A stretch of DNA of 64,000 nt, from positions 6,279,092 to 6,343,091 of the forward strand of contig CM060466.1 of assembly GCA_030544235.1 (NCBI GenBank), given 5' to 3'. This DNA comes from Lepturacanthus savala (Eukaryota > Chordata > Actinopteri > Scombriformes > Trichiuridae). The position numbers and the translations under genes are program-made. This document shows, one piece after another, positions 54,271 to 64,000 of the stretch. Below the pieces are notes generated by a model. The model did no database searches. It was given only the letters and a program-made list of their open reading frames with translations, and was not told the DNA's origin. Position 1 is the first letter of the stretch. Each line of letters starts with the position of its first letter.

Positions 54271-54571
54271 TACAGTGGAGCAAAAACGTATTTAGTCAGC
54301 CATCAAATGTACAAGTTCTAACACTTAAAAATAAGAGAGGCCTGTAATTTCATCATAAGTACACTTCAAATATAAGAGACAGGATGGGGAGAAAGAATAC
54401 AGAAAATCAGTGTAGGATTTTTATTGAATTAATTGGTAAATTACTCAGTAAAATAAGTATTTGGTCACCTACAAACAAGCAAGATTTCTGGTTCTCACAG
54501 ACCTGTAACTACTTCTTTAAGAAGCTCCTCTGTGTTCCATTTGCTATCTGTATTAATGGGGCCTGTTCAAT
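54271..54571. mobile_element. Tc1-like left-end fragment, unit B
   Basis: From the TA at 54271: CAGTGGAGCAAAAACGTATTTAGTCAGCC, AGAGAGGCCTGTAATTTCATCATAAGTACAC and AAGTATTTGGTCACCTACAAAC match the terminal repeat of a fish Tc1-like element. It ends about 38 bp short of the copy B stop codon and carries an AATAAA on the minus strand (54420-54425). Confidence 0.85.
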
Positions 54572-54608
54572 GGGACTGGATTTTCAATGTCTTTTCAGTG
54601 GAAAAATG

Positions 54609-56559
54609 CTAACTGTCCATTAACAAATGACTATATAAAACAACAGTGTGATCAGCAGGGACTACTTGTTTGGGTGTTTGATGGTGATGTACACCACAGA
54701 GGGTCCAGCAGCTCCTGGGCTGGGAGTCGTCCTCACAGATGTTGTACTGGTTGGTTATCAGGCCGTCTGGAGCTCTGTGACTGGTTACTGTTACGTACGT
54801 GACGTCAGATGAATCGATGGTGACTAGGATAAATAAACAACGAGCATTAGATTTTACAAATCTGAGCCATAATTGACATGATTCAAACTAAAAGACTTTG
54901 ACTCTAATTCCACTGAATTGCAGCCAAAGACTCATTGGCTAAATAATAACATTGCAGAGACATATAAGTTTAATTGAGGTGACTTACCTCTCACTGTGTC
55001 AAGCCTGTGGTTTTTCACTCTTAAATAGAAAACCACCAGCAGCAGAGCAGCAGCAGCAGCAGCAGCTGCACCCAAATATATCTCCTTTCCTGCCAGTGGT
55101 CCTAACACCAGAATAAAAGGAAAACACCACATTAAATGTTTCTGATCTCAACAAAATGCTTCAGTTGAAAGAATTATGAAAAAAGTCCAGTTAATTATGG
55201 CTGGTCTTTAATGTGTCATGTATAGTGCAGTATATACACTTGTACAGCACATTTAGAGTAAGTACTGAACAAACGAGCCTAATACAACATTTATGTTCTC
55301 ATTTGTAAAACTTCACAACTTTACAGCTGACCGTGCATTTAGACTCGTGACTGATTCTGTGTTACTGCAGAACGAGTGATCACTTTCATATACAAGACTG
55401 GATTCTGTTGTTGCTATAAAAATATTCCTAACAGTCACTTGAAATACACCAAAACTCAATGAAAAACTATCCTGAATGTCTGCACCTTTTATTCATTCCT
55501 TCAACTGCAGTGAAGATTCTGATTAGATGTTTCTATTTTATTCTTATTTAATTGGTTAAATATTCCTCTTTATGATTTTGAATGATGTTTTACACCATTT
55601 ATGAACTAATGGTGTTGGCCTGTTATAGTATATTATAAAGACTGATCAGATGGATTCATTAGCAACACTTTTTGACAGAAAAAGTCAAGCAAGCACATCA
55701 AATCTGAATAAACTGTGTGTGATGTGTTACCTGTGTGTACATGTTGAGATGGTGTGGACCACACTGCTGTTCCACTGGTGTTCACTGTTACTGAGGAAAA
55801 GAGAAACATCCATGTGCTTTTAGAGATGTATTATGGATGTGTCTATTTTTAAAATAATCGTGTTCCTGAACATAATGTTTTACATACGACTTCAGTAACC
55901 TGTGTCTGTTGCTGGTTGTTGCTGATTCATGGTGGTGGCTTCAACTGTAGTTGAAACAGGAGGATTTGAAGTGACCAGCTGAGGTTTGACAGGTGCAGGA
56001 GCTGTTAGAGGAAGAAGTAAGAATGAATATATCAACAAAAAGATAAAAAAAAGAATAGCTGATGGTTACATACCTTTGTGGACTTTAAGCTCAACTTCTG
56101 TGGTTCGATCAGTTAAGAATTTCTCAATTCCACACAAATAGGTCCCAGCATCTTTCAGGGTCAGGTCATATATGGTCACATTCAGGATTCTTCTCTTAGT
56201 ATCATCACAGAGATCATACTTCCTCTTTTGTGTCATCTGTCCGCACATTTTATCAGTGGTTTTAACAAGATATTTCCCATCACCATAGAAATATTTAGTA
56301 TATTTTTCATATGCTATGTGATACGGGCAGTAGATGTGAATCAGTCCTCCCTCCTGGACTGATAGAATCTTTGGTTGTTTGCACCTGGTTACTTCAGAAG
56401 AAAATAAACGGATTTAAATTTTTTGTAAATGGTCAAATTTTAAGGAAGATTTAGCTTTGTTTGTTTTAAAAATTAATATCAACAACGTTCAGAGATGATT
56501 TTGAAAGTTCGACACTTACCAGAGAACAGACACATGCAGAGAAGAAGTGTTTTCCTCAT
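54609..56559 (-). CDS. CD300/pIgR-like receptor, copy B
   Basis: Exons (minus): 56520-56559, 56074-56391, 55900-56001, 55731-55790, 54988-55101, 54609-54823; 849 nt, 282 aa. The plan is as copy A up to the membrane helix, but the helix exon is three codons shorter and the tail is one different 215-nt exon in place of copy A's exons 6-7. The V domain carries a fifth cysteine (VTRCKQ; copy A has VTRSKQ). It is the most divergent in loop regions: HIAYEKY for KGYEKY, and EKFLTDRTTEV at the CDR3-like position where the others have DKYFWD. The tail has VTYVTV, a good ITIM match, and VLYSHL near the end. A probable old frameshift lies in this exon. Confidence 0.85.
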
Positions 56560-56775
56560 TATGGTCTTCTGTTAAAATGTTTATACTAATCGCTGTCTAC
56601 TAGTTTTTCTGCACGTCACAAAATCTTAGTCCAAATTGTTTGAGATTCAGTCAAAAGCATTAATCCTTCACATGAAACGCCACTGAGGCTCCACAGAGAA
56701 CCAGGAAGTCCTGTTTTAAATCATGAGCCATGAAACTGTTAAGTTAGAGCTGCACGTGTGATACTTGTCCACTGG

Positions 56776-56901
<126 letters not shown>

Positions 56902-57672
56902 ATTTCCGTTTCCAGTAAACCACATATACACTTCACTTCTATGATGTAAGAGAAGATTAAAAAAACACAAAGATAATGTTTCTATTGAATTAACAATCTT
57001 ATTTTATTAGGGTGAACTCTACTGGACATGATGCTAAATCTTTTCAATAATATTTGTCCTGTATGTTAAATTATAAATTAGTTAAAGATATTCACAATAA
57101 CCTGTGAATGTGTTGTGGTATTTATAAATGTGAGATATTAGCATAAGGGAAGTTTATTAGTGTAAGAGAGAGGAAGATACTGTACTAAAACACTGACCTG
57201 TACAGACATGGCTATAGACTGTTGTAAATGGTCAAACTTCACCTCATCTGTGTCTTTCTTAGTCTTGAAATAGTTTGTTGAAGGTGATTCAGTGTATTGA
57301 GATAAATTAAAATGCTCCAGGCTTTTACATCTGATTTTTAATTTCACACAAAAAACATTTCAATGTGAAGCCATAGATTTTACAAGGAATTGCAGTAAGT
57401 GTAGTAAACTACACCATGAAATCAAACACACCAGTGAATGAACTGGTCAACAAACTAATAAACTCCCATTGAGTACAAACAAGGATTTCAATGATTTTAA
57501 ATGCTTCATATAAAATGTTATGAACGAAATATTACGATATAAAATAAGAAAGTTCCCTTGCTACTGTAACATGAATGTACAAATAATTAGACTGTACAGC
57601 TTCTTATCAATATGATATTGTAACGGCCCTGATTGATAATAGATTGACTAGGTCAAATTTCCTAGTTGAACA

Positions 57673-57971
57673 TACAGTGGAGCAAAAACGTATTTAGTCA
57701 GCCATCAAATGTACAAGTTCTAACACTTAAAAATAAGAGAGGCCTGTAATTTCATCATAAGTACACTTCAAATATAAGAGACAGGATGGGGAGAAAGAAT
57801 ACAGAAAATCAGTGTAGGATTTTTATTGAATTAATTGGTAAATTACTCAGTAAAATAAGTATTTCGTCACCTACAAAAGCAAGATTTCTGGTTCTCACAG
57901 ACCTGTAACTACTTCTTTAAGAAGCTCCTCTGTGTTCCATTTGCTATCTGTATTAATGGGGCCTGTTCAAT
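57673..57971. mobile_element. Tc1-like left-end fragment, unit C
   Basis: Same insertion as at 54271 with a few substitutions and a short deletion (ACCTACAAAAGCAAG). Minus-strand AATAAA at 57822-57827. Confidence 0.85.
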
Positions 57972-58008
57972 GGGACTGGATTTTCAATGTCTTTTCAGTG
58001 GAAAAATG

Positions 58009-60001
58009 CTAACTGTCCATTAACAAATGACTATATAAAACAACAGTGTGATCAGCAGGGACTACTTGTTTGGGTGTTTGATGGTGATGTACACCACAGA
58101 GGGTCCAGCAGCTCCTGGGCTGGGAGTCGTCCTCACAGATGTTGTACTGGTTGGTTATCAGGCCGTCTGGAGCTCTGTGACTGGTTACTGTTACGTACGT
58201 GACGTCAGATGAATCGATGGTGACTAGGATAAATAAACAACGAGCATTAGATTTTACAAATCTGAGCCATAATTGACATGATTCAAACTAAAAGACTTTG
58301 ACTCTAATTCCACTGATTTGCAGCCAAAGACTCATTGGCTAAATAATAACAATGCAGAGACATATAAGTTTAATTGAGGTGACTTACCTCTCACTGTGTC
58401 AAGCCTGTGGTTTTTCACTCTTAAATAGAAAACCACCAGCAGCAGAGCAGCAGCAGCAGCAGTAGCTGCACCCAAATACATCTCCTTTCCTGCCAGTGGT
58501 CCTAACACCAGAATAAAAGGAAAACACCTCATTAAATGTGTCTGATCTCAACAAAATGCTTCAGTTGAAAGAATTATGAAAAAAGTCCAGTTAATTATGG
58601 CTGGTCTTTAATGTGTCATGTATAGTGCAGTATATACACTTGTACAGCACATTTAGAGTAAGTACTGAACAAACGAGCCTAATACAACATTTATGTTCTC
58701 ATTTGTAAAACTTCACAACTTTACAGCTGACCGTGCATTTAGACTCGTGACTGATTCTGTGTTACTGCAGAACGAGGGATCACTTTCATATACAAGACTG
58801 GATTCTGTTGTTGCTATAAAAATATTCCTAACAGTCACTTGAAATACACCAAAACTCAAAGAAAAACTATCCTGAATGTCTGCACCTTTTATTCATTCCT
58901 TCAACTGCAGTGAAGATTCTGATTAGATGTTTCTATTTTATTCTTATTTAATTGGTTAAATATTCCTCTTTATGATTTTGAATGATGTTTTACACCATTT
59001 ATGAACTAATGGTGTTGGCCTGTTATAGTATATTATAAAGACTGATCAGATGGATTCATTAGCAACACTTTTTGACAGAAAAAGTCAAGCAAGCACATCA
59101 AATCTGAATAAACTGTGGTGTGTGATGTGTTACCTGTGTGTACATGTTGAGATGGTGTGGACCACACTGCTGTTCCCCTGGTGTTCACTGTTACTGAGGA
59201 AAAGAGAAACATCCATGTGCTTTTAGAGATGTATTATGGATGTGTCTATTTTTAAAATAATCGTGTTCCTGAACATAATGTTTTACATACGACTTCAGTA
59301 ACCTGTGTCTGTTGCTGGTTGTTGCTGATTCATGGTGGTGGCTTCAACTGTAATTGAAACAGGAGGATTTGAAGTGACCAGCTGAGGTTTGACAGGTGCA
59401 GGAGCTGTTAGAGGAAGAAGTAAGAATGAATATATCAACAAAAAGATTTAAAAAAAAGAATAGCTGATGGTTACATACCTTTGTGGACTTTAAGCTCAAC
59501 TTCTGTGGTTGGATCCCAAAAATATTTGTCAATTCCACACAAATAGGTCCCAGCATCTTTCAGGGTCAGGTCATAGATGGTCACTTTCAGGATTCTATTC
59601 TTAGTATCATCACAGAGATCATACTTCCTCTTTTTTGTCGTCTGTCCGCACATTTTATCAGTCGTTTTAACAAGATATTTGCTATGACCATAGAAATATT
59701 TAGTATATTTTTCATATCCTTTGTCATACGGGCAGGAGATGTGAATCAGTCCTCCCTCCTGGCCTGATAGAATCTTTGGTTGTTTGCACCTGGTTACTTC
59801 AGAAGGAAATAAACAGATTCATTTTTTTTGTAAATGGTCAAATTTTAAGGAAGATTTAGCTTTGTTTGTTTGAAAAATTAAATAATTGTAGTTGGCATTC
59901 AAGCTGTGAAACAAAGAATATAAACAACGTTCAGAGATTATTTTGAAAGTTCGACACTTACCAGAGAACAGACACATGCAGAGAAGAAGTGTTTTCCTCA
60001 T
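58009..60001 (-). CDS. CD300/pIgR-like receptor, copy C
   Basis: Exons (minus): 59962-60001, 59479-59796, 59303-59404, 59134-59193, 58388-58501, 58009-58223; 849 nt, 282 aa. Compared with B and D: the CDR3-like segment reads DKYFWDPTTEV, the C' region FYGHSKY has Ser where the others have Gly, and the stalk has NTRGTAV for NTSGTAV. The Ig domain keeps four canonical cysteines plus the extra N-terminal one. The tail exon is the same as in B, with VTYVTV. All splice sites are intact, so it appears functional. Confidence 0.85.
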
Positions 60002-60218
60002 TATGGTCTTCTGTTAAAATGTTTATACTAATCGCTGTCTACTAGTTTTTCTGCACGTCACAAAATCTTAGTCCAAATTGTTTGAGATTCAGTCAAAAGC
60101 ATTAATCCTTTACATGAAACGCCACTGAGGCTCCACAGAGAACCAGGAAGTCCTGTTTTAAATCATGAGCCATGAAACTGTTAAGTTAGAGGTGCACGTG
60201 TGATACTTGTCCACTGGC

Positions 60219-60281
60219 TGTGTGTGTGTGTGTGTGTGTGCGCGCACATGTGTGTGTGTGTGTGCGCGTGTGTGTGCGCGC
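60219..60281. repeat. interrupted (TG)n upstream of receptor C
   Basis: TG tract broken by CGCGCACA and CGCG blocks; alternating purine-pyrimidine throughout. Confidence 0.95.
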
Positions 60282-61051
60282 ATTTCCGTTTCCAGTAAAC
60301 CACATATACACTTCACTTCTATGATGTAAGAGAAGATGCAAAAAACACAAAGATAATGTTTCTATTGAATTAACAATCTTATTTTATTAGGGTGAACTCT
60401 ACTGGACATGATGCAAATCTTTTCAATAATATTTGTCCTGTATGTTAAATTATAAATTAGTTAAAGATATTCACAATAACCTGTGAATGTGTTGTGGTAT
60501 TTATAAATGTGAGATATTAGAATAAGGGAAGTTTATTAGTGTAACAGAGAGGAAGATACTGTACTAAAACACTGATCCGTACAGACATGGCTATAGACTG
60601 TTGTAAATGGTCAAACCTCACCTCATCTGTGTCTTTCTTAGTCTTGAAATAGTTTGTTGAAGGTGATTCAGTGTATTGAGATAAATTAAAATGCTCCAGG
60701 CTTTTACATCAGATTTTTAATTTCACACAAAAAACATTTCAATGTGAAGCCATAGATTTTACAAGGAATTGCAGTAAGTGTAGTAAACTACACCATGAAA
60801 TCAAACACACCAGTGAATGAACTGGTCAACAAACTAATAAACTCCCATTGAGTACAAACAAGGATTTCAATGATTTTAAATGCTTCATATAAAATGTTAT
60901 GAACGAAATATTACAATATAAAATAAGAAAGTTCCCTTGCTACTGTAACATGAATGTACAAATAATTAGACTGTACAGCTTCTTATCAATATGATATTGT
61001 AACGGCCCTGATTGATAATAGATTGACTAGGTCAAATTTCCTAGTTGAACA

Positions 61052-61352
61052 TACAGTGGAGCAAAAACGTATTTAGTCAGCCATCAAATGTACAAGTTGT
61101 CCCACTTAAAAATAAGAGAGGCCTGTAATTTCATCATAAGTACACTTCAAATATAAGAGACAGGATGGGGAGAAAGAATACAGAAAATCAGTGTAGGATT
61201 TTTATTGAATTAATTGGTAAATTACTCAGTAAAATAAGTATTTGGTCACCTACAAACAAGCAAGATTTCTGGTTCTCACAGACCTGTAACTACTTCTTTA
61301 AGAAGCTCCTCTGTGTTCCATTTGCTATCTGTATTAATGGGGCCTGTTCAAT
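61052..61352. mobile_element. Tc1-like left-end fragment, unit D
   Basis: Third copy of the same insertion, again about 38 bp from the receptor stop codon, with the minus-strand AATAAA at 61201-61206. Confidence 0.85.
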
Positions 61353-61389
61353 GGGACTGGATTTTCAATGTCTTTTCAGTGGAAAAATG

Positions 61390-63308
61390 CTAACTGTCCA
61401 TTAACAAATGACTATATAAAACAACAGTGTGATCAGCAGGGACTACTTGTTTGGGTGTTTGATGGTGATGTACACTACAGAGGGTCCAGCAGCTCCTGGG
61501 CTGGGAGTCGTCCTCACAGATGTTGTACTGGTTGGTTATCAGGCCGTCTGGAGCTCTGTGACTGGTTACTGTTACGTACGTGACGTCAGATGAATCGATG
61601 GTGACTAGGATAAATAAACAATGAGCATTAGATTTTACAAATCTGAGCCATAATTGACATGATTCAAACTAAAAGACTTTGACTCTAATTCCACTGATTT
61701 GCAGCCAAAGACTCATTGGCTAAATAATAACATTGCAGAGACATATAAGTTTAATTGAGGTGACTTACCTCTCACTGTGTCAAGCCTGTGGTTTTTCACT
61801 CTTAAATAGAAAACCACCAGCAGCAGAGCAGCAGCAGCAGCAGTAGCTGCACCCAAATACATCTCCTTTCCTGCCAGTGGTCCTAACACCAGAATAAAAG
61901 GAAAACACCTCATTAAATGTGTCTGATACTCAACAAAATGCTTCAGTTGAAAGAATTATGAAAAAAGTCCAGTTAATTATGGCTGGTCTTTAATGTGTCA
62001 TGTATAGTGCAGTATATACACTTGTACAGCACATTTAGAGTAAGTACTGAACAAACGAGCCTAATACAACATTTATGTTCTCATTTGTAAAACTTCACAA
62101 CTTTACAGCTGACCGTGCATTTAGACTCGTGACTGATTCTGTGTTACTGCAGAACGAGGGATCACTTTCATATACAAGACTGGATTCTGTTGTTGCTATA
62201 AAAATATTCCTAACAGTCACTTGAAATACACCAAAACTCAATGAAAAACTATCCTGAATGTCTGCACCTTTTATTCATTCCTTCAACTGCAGTGAAGATT
62301 CTGATTAGATGTTTCTATTTTATTATTTAATTGGTTAAATATTCCTCTTTATGATTTTGATTTTTTCATTAGCAACACTTTTAGACAGAAAAATCAAGCA
62401 AGCACATCAAATCTGAATAAACTGTGGTGTGTGATGTGTTACCTGTGTGTACATGTTGAGATGGTGTGGACCACACTGCTGTTCCACTGGTGTTCACTGT
62501 TACTGAGGAAAAGAGAAACATCCATGTGCTTTTAGAGATGTATTATGGATGTGTCTATTTTTAAAATAATCGTGTTCCTGAACATAATGTTTTACATACG
62601 ACTTCAGTAACCTGTGTCTGTTGCTGGTTGTTGCTGATTCATGGTGGTGGCTTCAACTGTAGTTGAAACAGGAGGATTTGAAGTGACCAGCTGAGGTTTG
62701 ACAGGTGCAGGAGCTGTTAGAGGAAGAAGTAAGAATGAATATATCAACAAAAAGATAAAAAAAAGAATAGCTGATGGTTACATACCTTTGTGGACTTTAA
62801 GCTCAACTTCTCCGGTTTGATCCCAAAAATATTTGTCAATTCCACACAAATAGGTCCCAGCATCTTTCAGGGTCAGGTCATATATGGTCACATTCAGGAT
62901 TCTTCTCTTAGTATCATCACAGAGATCATACTTCCTCTTTTTTGTCGTCTGTCCGCACATTTTATCAGTCGTTTTAACAAGATATTTCCCATGACCATAG
63001 AAATATTTAGTATATTTTTCATATCCTTTGTCATACAGGCAGGAGATGTGAATCAGTCCTCCCTCCTGGCCTGATAGAATCTTTGGTTGTTTGCACCTGG
63101 TTACTTCAGAAGGAAATAAACAGATACAATGCTTTTGTAAATGGTCAGATTTTAAGGAAGATTTAGCTTTGTTTGTTTGAAAAATTAAATAATTGTAGTT
63201 GACATTCAAGCTGTGAAACAAAGAATATAAACAACGTTCAGAGATTATTTTGAAAGTTCGACACTTACCAGAGAAGAGACACATGCAGAGAAGAAGTGTT
63301 TTCCTCAT
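61390..63308 (-). CDS. CD300/pIgR-like receptor, copy D
   Basis: Exons (minus): 63269-63308, 62786-63103, 62612-62713, 62443-62502, 61769-61882, 61390-61604; 849 nt, 282 aa. The Ig domain is closest to copy A in its loops (DKYFWDQTGEV) but carries the fifth cysteine of B and C. The tail exon differs from C by a Gly-to-Ser codon change. Intron 1 is 165 nt, a multiple of three, without an in-frame stop, so a retained intron would still read through. The intron between exons 4 and 5 carries a ~60-bp deletion near 62360 relative to the other copies. Confidence 0.85.
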
Positions 63309-63524
63309 TATGGTCTTCTGTTAAAATGTTTATACTAATCGCTGTCTACTAGTTTTTCTGCACGTCACAAAATCTTAGTCCAGTTTGTTTGAGATTCAGT
63401 CAAAAGCATTAATCCTTCACATGAAACGCCACTGAGGCTCCACAGAGAACCAGGAAGTCCTGTTTTAAATGATGAGCCATGAAACTGTTAAGTTAGAGCT
63501 GCACGTGTGATACTTGTCCACTGG

Positions 63525-63527
<3 letters not shown>

Positions 63528-63619
<92 letters not shown>

Positions 63620-63626
63620 TGTGTGT
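63528..63626. repeat. (TG)n upstream of receptor D
   Basis: TG tract at the right edge of the tandem array; sequence similarity between units fades just beyond it. Confidence 0.95.
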
Positions 63627-63744
63627 AGGAGGCATTTTGTGGTAGGTGTGAACATCGACTTTTCCACTTCTTCAATGCGTCACAACATGTACACTATACA
63701 CTTCTGTCTCAAAGGAGACACAAAAAAACACAAAGACCATGTGT

Positions 63745-63903
63745 CTTCAAAATCAGACAATGTGATTTTCTAGATTTTTTTTTTCTCATTTTGTCTCTCA
63801 TAGTTGAGGTATACCTATGATGAAAATTACAGGCCGCTCTCGTCTTTTTAAGTGGGAGAACTTGCATAATTGGTGGCTAACTAAATAGGTTTTTGCCTCA
63901 CTT
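63745..63903. mobile_element. Tc1-like terminal repeat, opposite orientation
   Basis: TGTGATTTTCTAGATTTTTT, CATTTTGTCTCTCATAGTTGAGG and TTTTTAAGTGGGAGAACTTGC form the reverse complement of the element end found at 54271, 57673 and 61052, and end at TTTTGCCTCACTT. It stands alone with no internal transposase sequence. Confidence 0.8.
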
Positions 63904-64000
63904 CATAGCTGAGTGGTTTCACAGTTGGTTAAGGTCTGGTAGTTTGGTGTTTGAGACATCTCCCCACTCAGTTATTCCAGTAAATACTCAGGCTAAAATT

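Noticed and set aside
54384..54802. Plus-strand frames repeated in units B, C and D
   Set aside because: They are the Tc1-like end and the antisense of the receptor tail exon; their recurrence is due to the tandem duplication.

Overview
The window is vertebrate nuclear DNA, almost certainly from a teleost (ray-finned) fish. The genes are split into short exons with GT-AG or GC-AG introns. There are long (TG)n, (TA)n and (CA)n microsatellites and many relics of fish-type DNA transposons (Tc1-like, hAT-like) and LINEs. The gene order resembles human 19p13, where DNM2 and TMED1 lie tail to tail and TNFSF9/CD70/TNFSF14 form a cluster. No rRNA, tRNA gene, CRISPR array or prokaryotic feature was seen. 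Exons were assembled by hand from splice signals, reading phase and remembered family sequences; no alignment or database search was run.

Layout. (1) 1-615 (+): terminal exon of a TNF-superfamily ligand (TNFSF9/CD70-like), with a palindromic MITE upstream and an AU-rich 3'UTR. (2) 4455-8429 (-): a complete seven-exon TNFSF14 (LIGHT)-like ligand, 272 aa. (3) 14867-19223 (+): tmed1, a p24 cargo receptor, five exons, 234 aa, with a triple-CCAAT promoter and a 278-bp (TG)139 tract ending 8 bp before exon 2. (4) 24659-46137 (-): a complete dynamin-2 gene. It yields 860 aa, or 864 aa with a 12-nt microexon encoding GEIL, and it has two mutually exclusive copies of exon 10. (5) 46.67-48.46 kb: an AT-rich minisatellite upstream of dnm2. 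(6) 50597-63308 (-): four tandem CD300/pIgR-like (CMRF35-like) single-Ig-V receptors. Copy A (328 aa) has a long tail with five tyrosines. Copies B, C and D (282 aa each) are near-identical units of about 3.4 kb with a different, shorter tail exon beside a Tc1-like transposon end.

The window combines immune genes (two TNF ligands and a young receptor array) with two housekeeping membrane-traffic genes (p24 cargo receptor and dynamin). The most interesting signals are: the point where the receptor copies stop matching, at the edge of a Tc1 fragment, with different cytoplasmic tails on each side; a probable ancestral frameshift in the B-D tail; a LINE insertion that duplicated the exon 9 splice acceptor of dnm2; three GC-AG introns; and UG/CA repeats abutting splice sites in three genes.
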